Part shown: positions 1 through 17,000 of the stretch, piece by piece | How positions within the stretch are numbered: position 1 is the stretch's first letter | Layout of the letters: every line of letters begins with the position of its first letter | DNA from: Patagioenas fasciata | Lineage: Eukaryota > Chordata > Aves > Columbiformes > Columbidae | Direction of reading: 5' to 3' | Assembly (NCBI RefSeq): GCF_037038585.1 | Contig: NC_092525.1 | Span: 21,472,867-21,536,866, forward strand | DNA: 64,000 bases | Position numbers and translations under genes: made by a program | The notes under the pieces: model-generated | What the model was told of the DNA's origin: nothing | Seen by the model: only the letters and a program-made list of their open reading frames with translations | Databases searched by the model: none

Positions 1-372
1 TTTGGTTGAGGAGAGTGAAAGAGACTTGGGAATGGGAGAGGCAATAGAGAGGAGTAGACTTGGGACTTAAGAGTAGGAAAGGTGCACTGGGAAGTGGTTC
101 TCACTGGAGAAGGTTCTGCAGTATTTATTAGTGATCGTTCCGCCCTGGTTTTGTTCAGTCCCCTCTGAGTGGCCAGGTCCTGTGGCAGGGAGAGATTTGA
201 TCTGGGCTTTGGAAGAGAAATAGGGGTCTTGGGAAGGATCAGTTCTACCCAGATGGAGTCACAAGGGTGAAAAATGTCCGGTGAGGTACCCTGGGGGGAG
301 GAGGGAAGTTCGACATTGAACAATCCGTTGTCCTTTCTAACGTGGTTCATTGCAAACCTTTTGCCTTTTCAG

Positions 373-576
373 GAAACTTCACTGGAAAAACTTCCTTGGA
401 GCTATCAGGAAAACACATACATTGGTCGTCTAAATGAAGATTTGATGAAGACTATAGTAAATTCCTGTCGAAGAAAGCCATTTGTATTAATCTGTGGCTC
501 TTCTACATTCAATGAAGATATGAGTAGATATTTGAAAGCTGCAGGAATCAAAGAAGATTCCTGTTTTGTCTTTTAG
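373..576 (+). CDS. CYB5RL: CYB5RL last coding exon (NADH-cytochrome b5 reductase-like), partial
   Basis: Only the last coding exon lies in the window. It follows a pyrimidine-rich acceptor ending in AG at 371-372, reads 67 codons and stops at TAG 574-576. The peptide contains the stretch FVLICGSSTF and ends KEDSCFVF. These match the end of the FAD/NAD-binding reductase family, where the CG(S/P) turn after a beta strand contacts NADH and the protein ends in an aromatic residue. The family moves electrons from NADH to cytochrome b5-like acceptors; the precise partner of this paralogue is not established. The rest of the gene must lie to the left, on the same strand as CDCP2. Identification rests on sequence similarity recalled from the human protein and on gene order. 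Confidence 0.85.
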   Translation, partial: ETSLEKLPWSYQENTYIGRLNEDLMKTIVNSCRRKPFVLICGSSTFNEDMSRYLKAAGIKEDSCFVF

Positions 577-2390
577 CAGGATATTCCTGACCTGAGGAAC
601 CTAAGCTGAGCCTTGGACATCCTTGTTTTTCCACAAACATTGCTCAAAATCAGTCATCTCAATAGACTGAGTTCCTTGTGCATATACTTTCATAGGCCTT
701 TGGATCAAATATTTGTCTCCAGTATGATTCTCACTCTTGAGTGTGTTTAAAGGATTAGGTGCCATTCTGGAGTGGTTGCTACAATCACCCACATTTCAGG
801 GAACAGCATGTTGATGTTAATGGGAGTCTTTACATGCAATTTCAAGAGGCAGATCTCCTAAGGGTACTAAAAAGCATCCAAGCACACAGGTCTGCTGTGA
901 TACAAAGACAAGTGACTTGCTTTGCAGTCCCTTAGTCTGCAGTGGTATTGTGTCCTGTGAGATATCCAGAGGAGGGATTTAATCCTCAGGGAGAAGACTG
1001 CCTGGCCAAGGGAACAGCAGAGTGCTGGCCTGGCACTCTGGAGTCTGTGGGGTTCATTTCGGTTGTGTCATTATGTGACTGGGTGGTGCCAGACGAGTCA
1101 CTTCAGCCTTTCCATGCCCCAGTTGCCCTGTCAGACACTAATCCAGAGGAGATGGTACCGATCTCTGGAAAGAACCTTTCCAGCCATGTAGGGAAAAGGC
1201 TGTACATGGGGGTGGAATTCTGTGAGGTCTTAGGCAGGCTGCCCTCCTGCCCACCCTGATCCTCAACTGTTGAAATGTTGCCAGGGGAGAGAAAGAACAC
1301 GTCCTTAAATTCTGTGTGGGAAAGCATCTGGGTTGTAGCTGCTGTCAGGGCAGATGATTGTTTGCTTTCCATGTCCCCTAAGTGTTGTATAATAACTCTA
1401 GTTCATTAAATTGAACTTCTTTTCAAAGAAACAACAGTTCCTTTTTGTCACAGGACTCTCACAGGTGCCCAAGGAGTGCCGTAAGCCAGGAGAACACCAC
1501 CTGAGGAGTGAAAGCATCATGGGCTGCTCCCCTGTAGGACAGGGGACAGAGCTGAGGGTCTGCCCTGGGAGGTGACAGCCCCAGGGCTGCCCAGCACAGC
1601 ACCCAGCCTGGGTGCCTCAACCCTTTTCTGCTCTTTCAGTCCAGGATGCTGCTGCCTTTCCTCCGAGATACCTGCTGTCTACTCTTTTACCTTCTTAGAC
1701 CATGGTGTTTACTAATTACACCAGGAGATAACAGCCTTTCTGCACACCTTTGTGTTTTCCTATTCATTCCCAGTTCATCCTGTTTTGGGGTTTTCCAGGC
1801 TGTGACAGATGATGTTTTTGTCTCTTTTTTTTTTTTTTTTAACCTGTATCAAATTGTACTCCATGCACAAAAGAGATGTACTTTGAAATTACTCAAAATA
1901 GTGCAAACTAAAGTGATGGCTGGTTTACATGTTGGAAGGAAGCGCAGGTTCCTTTCACATCAGTGAGATTTGTCTTCCGTTACCAAATGCCTGGAATTAA
2001 TCCCATGTAACTGCAGCTTGTATGTTACTTTCATCAGAGCAAGGGCTGACAAGAAAATGATCTTCCTAACCCAAAATAGGGTTCTGGCTTTTAATGCAGA
2101 GAGATCCAGGGAAGTTGTCCATGGTAGTTCTAATAAATGCTCTCACCTCCCATCCAAACCATGTTTCAGCTGCGGTCAACCACTGGTGTAGCAGAGATGC
2201 TTCTGCACAGCCCAGGGCTGATAATTAGTTGCTTTCTCTGGTCACTCTCTCTACTTTATCTGTAGCTAGGAACGTGGAGAATTTTTTTTCCTCTGATATT
2301 ACACACTCTGAAAACGTTACTTATATACCCCTTGCTTTAAATATTCTGCCTTTTTGAGATTTTTACAGAGGCCTGAAGTGAAACTTGATG
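577..2390. other. CYB5RL 3' UTR and intergenic DNA
   Basis: No convincing coding potential. The first part must be the CYB5RL 3' UTR. An ATTAAA at about 1405-1410 could be its polyadenylation signal, but no AATAAA is seen close by. There is a T run at about 1826-1840. Short open frames on both strands lack recognisable domains. Confidence 0.5.
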
Positions 2391-2650
2391 CTCGCTTCGA
2401 AAAAAGCGACGACTTTATGCGCAAAAAGCCGGGACTGTTCCTTTAAACGCAACCCCAATATGTCTGGGTATTTCAGCACATATGGCCCACGCTGGTTAAA
2501 CCCTACCCAGCTGGTCCGGCCGTTCTGCCGCGAAGCCTCTCGTCTTTGTTCGCGGCTGAGAGGGAGGGTGGTGAGAGACGGAGCAAGCTGTGAGTGCTGC
2601 GGGTTGCAATCCTGCGGCGGCGGGCAGAGCGGGAGGAGGTGATGCAAGCG
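2391..2650. promoter_or_regulatory. Isolated CpG island, candidate promoter
   Basis: This roughly 260-bp block has some twenty CpG dinucleotides, whereas the flanking kilobases have very few. It includes CG-rich words such as TTCGCGGC and GCGGCGGCGG. It lies 2.9 kb upstream of the first CDCP2 coding exon. That exon appears to start with a splice acceptor, so a non-coding first exon is expected upstream, and this island is the best candidate for it. It could also start an unrelated non-coding RNA. Confidence 0.45.
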
Positions 2651-5505
2651 GTTGGAGGGTCTCTGTGAGATATTCTCTGTGCGGGAGACCATGTCCTTGG
2701 AAGTATGGGCTCAGAAGGGGCCTTTAAACTGCCCATGGGCACTTTGTTTTCTGTTTTCTGCCCTTCTCTCCCTTCCCCCTTTGTCATTTCTCAGGCTGGA
2801 TCTCGCATTGAGTCTCCACTTCCCAACCCATCAGCCGCTTTCAGAGGCTTGTGTGAGGCTCCTGCAAAGGCAAGGACCTGGGGTGGAAAGGCTCTGGGGT
2901 CTACCCTGCGGTGGTAGATTTATAGGGAAATGGTGATGCTCTGGGGCTGGAGGTGGTGGGGCTGCTGGCACCCTGCTTCTCTGCTGGGGTGGGGGCCAGT
3001 GGGGTGCTCCGGTGCGATGGTCACCCCCTGGGAAGCCCTCGTTATCCACACAGCGCTGTGCTGGGGAAAGGGGCTTTGCTTCCTTTCTTCATCTTCATGT
3101 GCAAACTAAATGCCTTCTTAATTTCATCTCATTATTTCCTGCCTAAATAATTCCCGTTTCTCCTGGGGACCATGTTTAAACCTTTGATCTTCTCTGAAGT
3201 CTCACAGTCCTGATCACATCCTTTCTATTTAAATGAATCAAATGCCTTTTTTGCTCATGATTTATAAATTTGTTCACAGAGGAATAGAGGCAGCCCTGAT
3301 ACAGCACACCTCGAAGACAGAGCACCCCCAGCCAGACCTCAGTGTGGAAGGACCTGCCTGGCTCCTCTGCCCACTCCATGCCGCATCTCATCCTTCTCCT
3401 GCCCCTCTCCACCCTCCTCCCTGGCTTTGCTGCTGCCCAGCAGCATTGCCTGGGCTTGGTCTCTGCCAGGGATGGCCACCCCAGGTCAGGAGAAAAGTGA
3501 ATGTGCCAGCGGTTGATGGATGGGGTCTCCTGGGAGAGGGACACAGCTGCTGTACTGCACAGCCCCAGCCCCCTGTCTCCTGGGGGTATTGCTGACACGC
3601 GGCACAAAGCAGGACTGCAGAGCGCAGCTGGAGGGATGAAGAAGAGCCACCACGTAGGTACTGTGTCTCTGACACTGGCTCCATGCTGGGATGTGCCTTA
3701 GTGCTGAGGCTGGCAGTGGAAGGGCTTGGAGGATGGTGGGTGTTGCTGGAGATGGATGCAGAGAGGGTGAATGTGTAGCAACAACGAAGTGGTGCAGCAT
3801 GTTGTCCCCAAGGCCGGGGGATGGTGGCCAGGAGGGCTGAGCTCTCCTGGCTGAGCTGGAGCTGTGGTTATGGAAATATCCAGGAGAGGCCCCTGCAACA
3901 CGGGCCATGGGCCAGAGCTCTCCTGCCTCTTGGCTGTGGACTCTGGCCCTGCATGTGGTATACAAGGCACAGGGACAGACCTCCTCTCCAACCGCATCAG
4001 GGCAGTGGCTAATTAAGCTCTGCAGTGACCCTGGGAGGTCTGTAGGAGATGCATCAGCATCTCAACCGTCTCCCAGAGCCTGCACTGGAGCAGGAGCTTT
4101 GCACAGTGCCTGGGGACAGGGACAGCTGCCTGGCATCTCCTCACTCTAATGTGCACTTACTCCTGGTGCTACTGGGGTGGTGGAATGCCCAACACCCCAG
4201 GACAGGCACCCTGATGTCCCCCACTTCAGCTGGACTCCTGACTGGGATGCCCCAATGCTTCCACCAGCCCTCAGTGTAGCTCCAGCAAGGCTGGGCAGTG
4301 AGGAGAGAGCCTGTACAAATATTATTGTTGTTATTGTTACCCAGAAATATATGCAGGCATTTAATGAGCTTGGCATGGAGCATTTCCTGGGGATTCATGA
4401 CCAGTTGACGTTAATGGTCCTTAGCTGCACCTCAGGCCATCAGCTCCTCCCAGCCCATCATTAATCTACAGGAAATGTCTTGGGCATTGATCCTGATTGT
4501 TTAATTAATAAAGACAACTTGTCTCCCTGCCTGAGATTTACAGATACTTGCTACTTCTTTCCCTGCAGCTTTGAAGGTGCCTTAAAAAAGCCCAGGTCCC
4601 TCACACCAGGACACCCGTGTGGGCTTTTGTTTCCTGGCATTCATCTGGGTGTGCACGTTGGCAGCAAGAAGGTCTTTTCTCTCCTGGGTGGGAGGGAAGA
4701 AACTGAAATCTGCTGGGTTTGGGATGTCTCCAGCTGACATGGCGCAGCATGAAGAGCACACCTTTCTCACCAAATGCAAGGGCTTGATTACCTTCAGCTG
4801 AGTGCATCCAAGAGCCTGGGCAAGAAGGAGCATGAACCAACATGAAAGAACATGGTAATTCTCCAAGGCCTTAGCAGGTTCTGTAATAATCGATGGTTTT
4901 TGCCTGAGAGTCACAATTCATCTCTAATCTTCCTCAGGGGAGGCAGGATTTGCGATCTTTAGTGCTGGTGACTGCTGCTTTCCCAGGCTGCGCATCCCGC
5001 TGAGCTCGGGCACTCGCTGCGGGGATGCTGACCTGGCAGCAACGTGGAGACGCGGCGGCGTTTAAATCCTTTTCGCTGTTTCTTTAGCCTTTACTACTGG
5101 TTGGCTCTGTGCAGCGGATGCTGCAGTATAAATCATGTTAATTCCTGAGGTGTTTTTTCGTGGTAAGTCTGAAATTCCCATTTTGGTTCACTGACTTGCC
5201 TGGTGAACTAAATTATTTTCATAGCCCCTTAAGGGCATATTGTCAGCCCAGACTTAGTGCCGTTATACACCATATCTGAAACATTAATATCTCTTCTAAA
5301 TATAGTGTATTGACAAGGTATCTGGTATAGTGTAAATCCTTAGGATATTTGATCCAGATCATTAAAACCAAGTGAAGGAAGGGAGGAATAGATCAAGTTA
5401 CCTTGCCGCTCTTAATTCAAACAAGCAATGAATTATTCATCCTGCTATTAATTCTACAGTCCTCCTGCTTTTTATTTATTTCTCTATTTATTTTTTTCCT
5501 CCTAG
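2651..5505. other. Non-coding stretch between the CpG island and CDCP2
   Basis: No exon or interspersed repeat was recognised. Open frames overlap each other on both strands and have no domain signature. The end is T-rich, with TTTA repeats at about 5470-5500, and becomes the polypyrimidine tract of a splice acceptor. Confidence 0.4.
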
Positions 5506-5563
5506 ACAGACAGCTTTGAAAGGATGCTCGGGTGCCGGTGAGGGGAGATTTGCCTGCCAGAGG

Positions 5564-12592
<7,029 letters not shown>

Positions 12593-12606
12593 GATGCTGC
12601 TCCCCA

Positions 12607-13095
12607 CATCACAGAATCACAGAATGTTAGGGATTGGAAGGGACCTCGGAAGATCATTTAGTCCAATCCCCTCGCTGGAGAAGGAACACCCAGATGAGGT
12701 TACACAAGAATGTGTCCAGGCGGGTTTTGAATGTCTCCAGAGAAGGAGACTCCACAACCCGCCTGGGCAGCCTGTTCCAGTGTCTGTCACCTTCACTGAG
12801 AAGTTTCTTCTCATACTTCAGTGGAACCTTCTGTGTTCCAGTTTGCACCCATTGCCCGTTGTCTTATTGTTGGTTGTCACTGAGAAGAGCCTGTCTCCAT
12901 CCTCGTGACACTCACTCTTTACATACTTATGAACATGAATGAGGTCACCCCTCAGTCTCCTCTTCTCCAAGCTAAAGAGCCCCAGCTCGCTCAGCCTTTC
13001 CTCATAAGGGAGATGTTCCACTCCCTTAATCATCTTCATGGCTCTGCGCTGGACTCTCTCAAGCAGTTCCCTGTTCTCCTTGACAATTGCTTGCA
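12607..13095 (-). repeat. CR1 LINE, antisense, directly after the CDCP2 stop
   Basis: Reverse-strand CR1 of about 490 bp. It begins with the inverted tail CACAGAATCACAGAATG, followed by GGATTGGAAGGGACC, and runs through CTGGGCAGCCTGTTCCAGTG to GGACTCTCTCAAGCAGTTCC. It starts 14 nt after the CDCP2 stop codon, so the CDCP2 3' UTR is made largely of inverted CR1 unless the transcript ends very early. The minus-strand frame contains CR1-type text ([20 protein letters not shown]). Confidence 0.9.
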
Positions 13096-13914
13096 ATCCC
13101 CACCCTGCCCAGGGTGGAAATGCACCCCAAAATCCACCCTCACCCTAGACTGCGCTCTAACACAGCTGCTCAAATGGAGACACGGCTCCCAGGCCCCAAA
13201 ACAGAGCCTGAACCCAACCTCCATCTCCTCCCAACGCCTGAAAAATCTGGGCACTAGGCAGCCGTTTCCCTTCCCAATTTGTTTTCCTCTGTCTCAATCT
13301 GTCCATTTGGCTCGGGAACACAATTCTTGTGCTTCCTGACTCTTCCCACACCTGCTTCAATTTGTTTTCCTTCCAGTGCTGCTGCTTTTGGGAAAGTCAT
13401 GTTGTTTGCTGATGGTTGCAGATCACCCTGTTGATTATTTCTAGCTGAATTCTTGAAGGTACAAACCATCCCCAAACACAGCAATATTCCCAAAAAATAC
13501 TTTTCCATGATCCCACCTGGGCGTGGGAGGGAGATACTGTGGAGCTGTGTTATAGGTATCCCCACTTGTCAAGTATTGATTTAGCTCATGTAGATGTTCC
13601 CCAGAGGTGTTTCTGGATGTCCATGGGCCCTGGAGCTCCTTGTTTGATCTTCACACATTGTCTAACCCCCCTCTTCCTCGCAGGACTCACCTGAGCACTT
13701 CAGCCACCAGCAGCTGGAGGCAAGAAGAGCCATCTCTCCTCTGTGTTTTCCTCCTTTCCAGAACATCCAGGTGTCTACCACTGTGAGCTCTGTACCAGCA
13801 TCACTTCTGGAGTCTGAAACCTTGGGAAAGTCCCTAAGAACGTCATCTACATGTCTTGTAAATAGCTCCAGGGATGGTGACTTCAAGATGTGTCCTCCCT
13901 GCCTCCACCTAGAG

Positions 13915-14035
13915 CAGGGGCATCAAACTCATTTTCACTGGGGTCACATCAACCTTGCAGTTGCCTTCAAAGGGCCCTTTGAAGGCAACCACAAGGCTGA
14001 TGTGGCCCCTGGTGAAAATGAGTTTGATAACCCTG
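13915..14035. mobile_element. Palindromic hAT-type MITE with 8-bp target duplication
   Basis: A 121-bp near-perfect palindrome centred at 13974/13975 (TTGCCTTCAAAGGG / CCCTTTGAAGGCAA). The two ends are inverted copies: CAGGGGCATCAAACTCATTT on the left and AAATGAGTTTGATAACCCTG on the right. The flanks are ACCTAGAG (13907-13914) and ATCTAGAG (14036-14043), an 8-bp direct repeat with one mismatch. CAGGG-type termini with 8-bp duplications are typical of hAT transposons, so this is a non-autonomous foldback element of that superfamily. It encodes nothing. Confidence 0.8.
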
Positions 14036-14043
14036 ATCTAGAG

Positions 14044-17000
14044 GCCCTAAAGCTCCAGGGAAAACTCTTTCGGCTGCCTTGACTTGCCTCTTGTGCTGTA
14101 CCAATGAAAAGAAAATTCCTTTTCAGCATCACATGGGGGTGGCTATGGCAGACCAGCCTGGGTCAGAGCCAGTGCATGGTGAAGCCAACGTGAAATCTTG
14201 CTGCAGCAGTGGGGCGAATGCAGCCCTGGGAGCCTGGCACAGAGGTGTGAGCTATGAGGACCCGCCCCAGCCTGTGTAAAACACACTGTGGTGCAGGGAG
14301 GAATCTTAAAATGTCCAAACATGGTCATTCAAGGCCAGAAAAATTTAGCTAATCCAGGAGCAATTTTTTTTTTTTTTGTAGCACTGTCTCCCGAGGGGAA
14401 TCCATCCTACAGAAGGTACCAGCTGTCCCTGTGGCAGCATCACCCTGCACAGCAAACCCCTCCTGCTGTTGCATCCACCCAAGGCGGTTTTAGCAGGGGC
14501 TGACAGGACAGTCCTGTAGGTGAGAGGCTTTCCTGACCGATGTCCTGCCTCCCACAGCCCCTGGGACAGGGTGTACCTGCTGCTGAGCATCAGAAGAATC
14601 AGTAAAGGAAAAGGAAGGTGATCAAGCAGCTTTTCCTCCTGGTTTGCACCAGCCTGTGGGCACCTAAGAGGGTGTCTGGGAAGGGAAGAAGGCACAAATC
14701 TGCGCATGCCTCCTAACGAGGAGCCTCCATTATCGGAGCCCTGATTGATTCGGTGTGTGTTGGTGCAATATGTCGTCAAATGCAAGATTCCTGAGTGAAA
14801 TATTTGCCAGCACTGTAGACTCCATTAAGACAATATTTTGAGAGCTTGTACATAGAGGGGAAACAAGGCCAGACACCCCTGCTGCCTGCAAAGCCTTGCT
14901 GCCACCTAATTGCCAGGTATATCACTGTCAGCTTCAGACGATAGTTACAAGAATTGACAATTGAAGAAACTTAAAGATATAATCAACCTTCCCAGCAGCC
15001 CAGATTTTGCTGAAACAGGTGAATGCTGCAGTGGCTCGTGCCTGACAGGGAGCCCACAGCGCCCAACAGCATCATAGAACCATAGAATCATTTCACATCC
15101 AGCCTGTCACCCACAGGACGGGCACGTCCTTGCCTGGTTTGCAAGGAAAAAGATACTTCACCTACCAGGAGCTCCGACTTTGCACAAAACTGAGCTTTAA
15201 TGCACCCCACTCAAGGAAGAACCCAGTGAAACCACGGCACAGAGGCAGCAAACTCCTATTCAGGACCTCCACCAAAAGCTGTGGCAAGAGGAGAGCCCAG
15301 CCAAAATCATCTGCAGTGTGTGCCTTTGGAGCAGGAATCCATCATCAGGACTCCCTCCCCTCTGCCATGCTCATGGTCCTCATGCATCGGGCCTCAGTTT
15401 CCCCCCTTAGCATTTGCCCAGTACTCCCTGAGCAGGCAGGGAGAGCAGTGGACACAGGCAGTGCTCCTGTTACTCATCTGGTTAATTATTTAGAGCCTGA
15501 TTATTTGATTGAAAGGGCTGAATGCAGCCGCCCCGTCTCCTTGCTTTGCTTATGGATGTGGAGTCATGTCCCTCTGGAACAGACAAAGGCTTTGCTGTTG
15601 TGCACGAGCAAGAGCCTCTGTTATCTCCCTGCAAATGCCTGCAAGCAAATCTGATGAAGAATGGCCGGTGAAAATCATAGATCATAGAAAACAGGACTGG
15701 AAGAGCCCCCAGGAGATTCGTTGGTTTATTTCTTTCTCTCCCTGGGGGAATTGCTTCTACAAAAGAGAAGCTGGGCTAAAATATCCTAAAAATCCCAGCA
15801 AACTCTGCATTTTCTCTCTTTACTGGGAAGGTTTTCCTAATGTGTCACGCTGGTATGATGTGCTGATGAGGGATGTGCTGCTGGGTGCTCTGCTTTTGTG
15901 CTGCTGCACTGGGCAAACGTAACAATGGTGGAAGTGCCCGAAAATGGGCACTGCTGCCTGTGCAGGACCTTGCTCCCCCTGCCCCGAGGCACTGGGCAGA
16001 ACAGGGCATCCCACTGGGGCTCCCAGCAAGCACACGTGTGGCTGGGTAATGGTATCACTGATCCACAACATGAGGGTCTGGCAGCCTCAGAAAATCCCAC
16101 CTGCACCCAGAGCAGCCCTGCTCGGGTGCAGGCAGTCACTCAGTGTTGGCCATGAGCAGCATGGAGGAGCCCCAGGGATGTGCATTCTGCTGAGGGTGAA
16201 ACTGGACACAGCTGAACCTGGTGTCACACAAAGTCCCTCTGATGCCCATAAAGCTGTGGGCAGGCAAGAGGGGCACTGTGGGGCTAGGGAGGAGTGTGGG
16301 GCAGGCAGGGTGACACCTTGCTTGAACTGGCATCACCCTCTCCAGTCCCCTGGAGCAGCATGAAGGAGGCAAGAGGCTGAGCAGCACAGCAACTGGGTGA
16401 GCTCTGGGGATAACTTGGGGCTGGGTGGCTCCATGGTGGTCATGCTGGAGGCCACCAGGGACACAGGGTCTCTCCCTGCAGCGTGGAGTAGAGCCTGGGC
16501 CTCTCTGGTTGCTCCTGCACCCTGGCTGCACGCGTTGTGGTTTGCTGGTGTGGGGAGATGGACAGGGCCCCTATGGCTCTGGTGCTGTTATTAGGGAGCA
16601 GGTGTTTGATTCACCACCCAAGCTCAGCACCCCAGGTCTGGCCCTGCTCCCATAGGAGGAGTGATGCTGCGGGTCGGGGGCTGTAAACCCAGCTCTGAGG
16701 GGTCACTGCACAGGAGACAGCTGTTTGAGGGGTTTCTCCTTTCCAAAGCAATGCTTTGGCTGTGACATGTAGCTTGGGTCCCTCTCCTTCTAGGAGTGTT
16801 TTATAGACCCCAGGTTTCCATGCCTCGAAAAAACAAAGGAGGTCCTGATGCTTCCTTAAGCAGAAGCATCACGCGTTCTGCTTGCTTGTGATTTATGTGG
16901 ACTGAGGGGCACAGTGAGATTCTGCTGACTCACATTTTTCTCTTAAAATGAAAATAAAACAGTCAGTGTGTCACCTTGGTGGCTACAGAAAGAAAGAAAG

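Noticed and set aside
5516-5563. In-frame extension of CDCP2 upstream of the ATG at 5564.
   Set aside because: It has no ATG in frame and would place 16 polar residues before the signal peptide.
15070-15100. ATAGAACCATAGAATCATTT, similar to the CR1 tail; also 26981-26998 (CATAGAATCATAGACTAG) and 15674-15715.
   Set aside because: Only the tail-like words are present, with no CR1 body next to them, so a repeat call is not supported.
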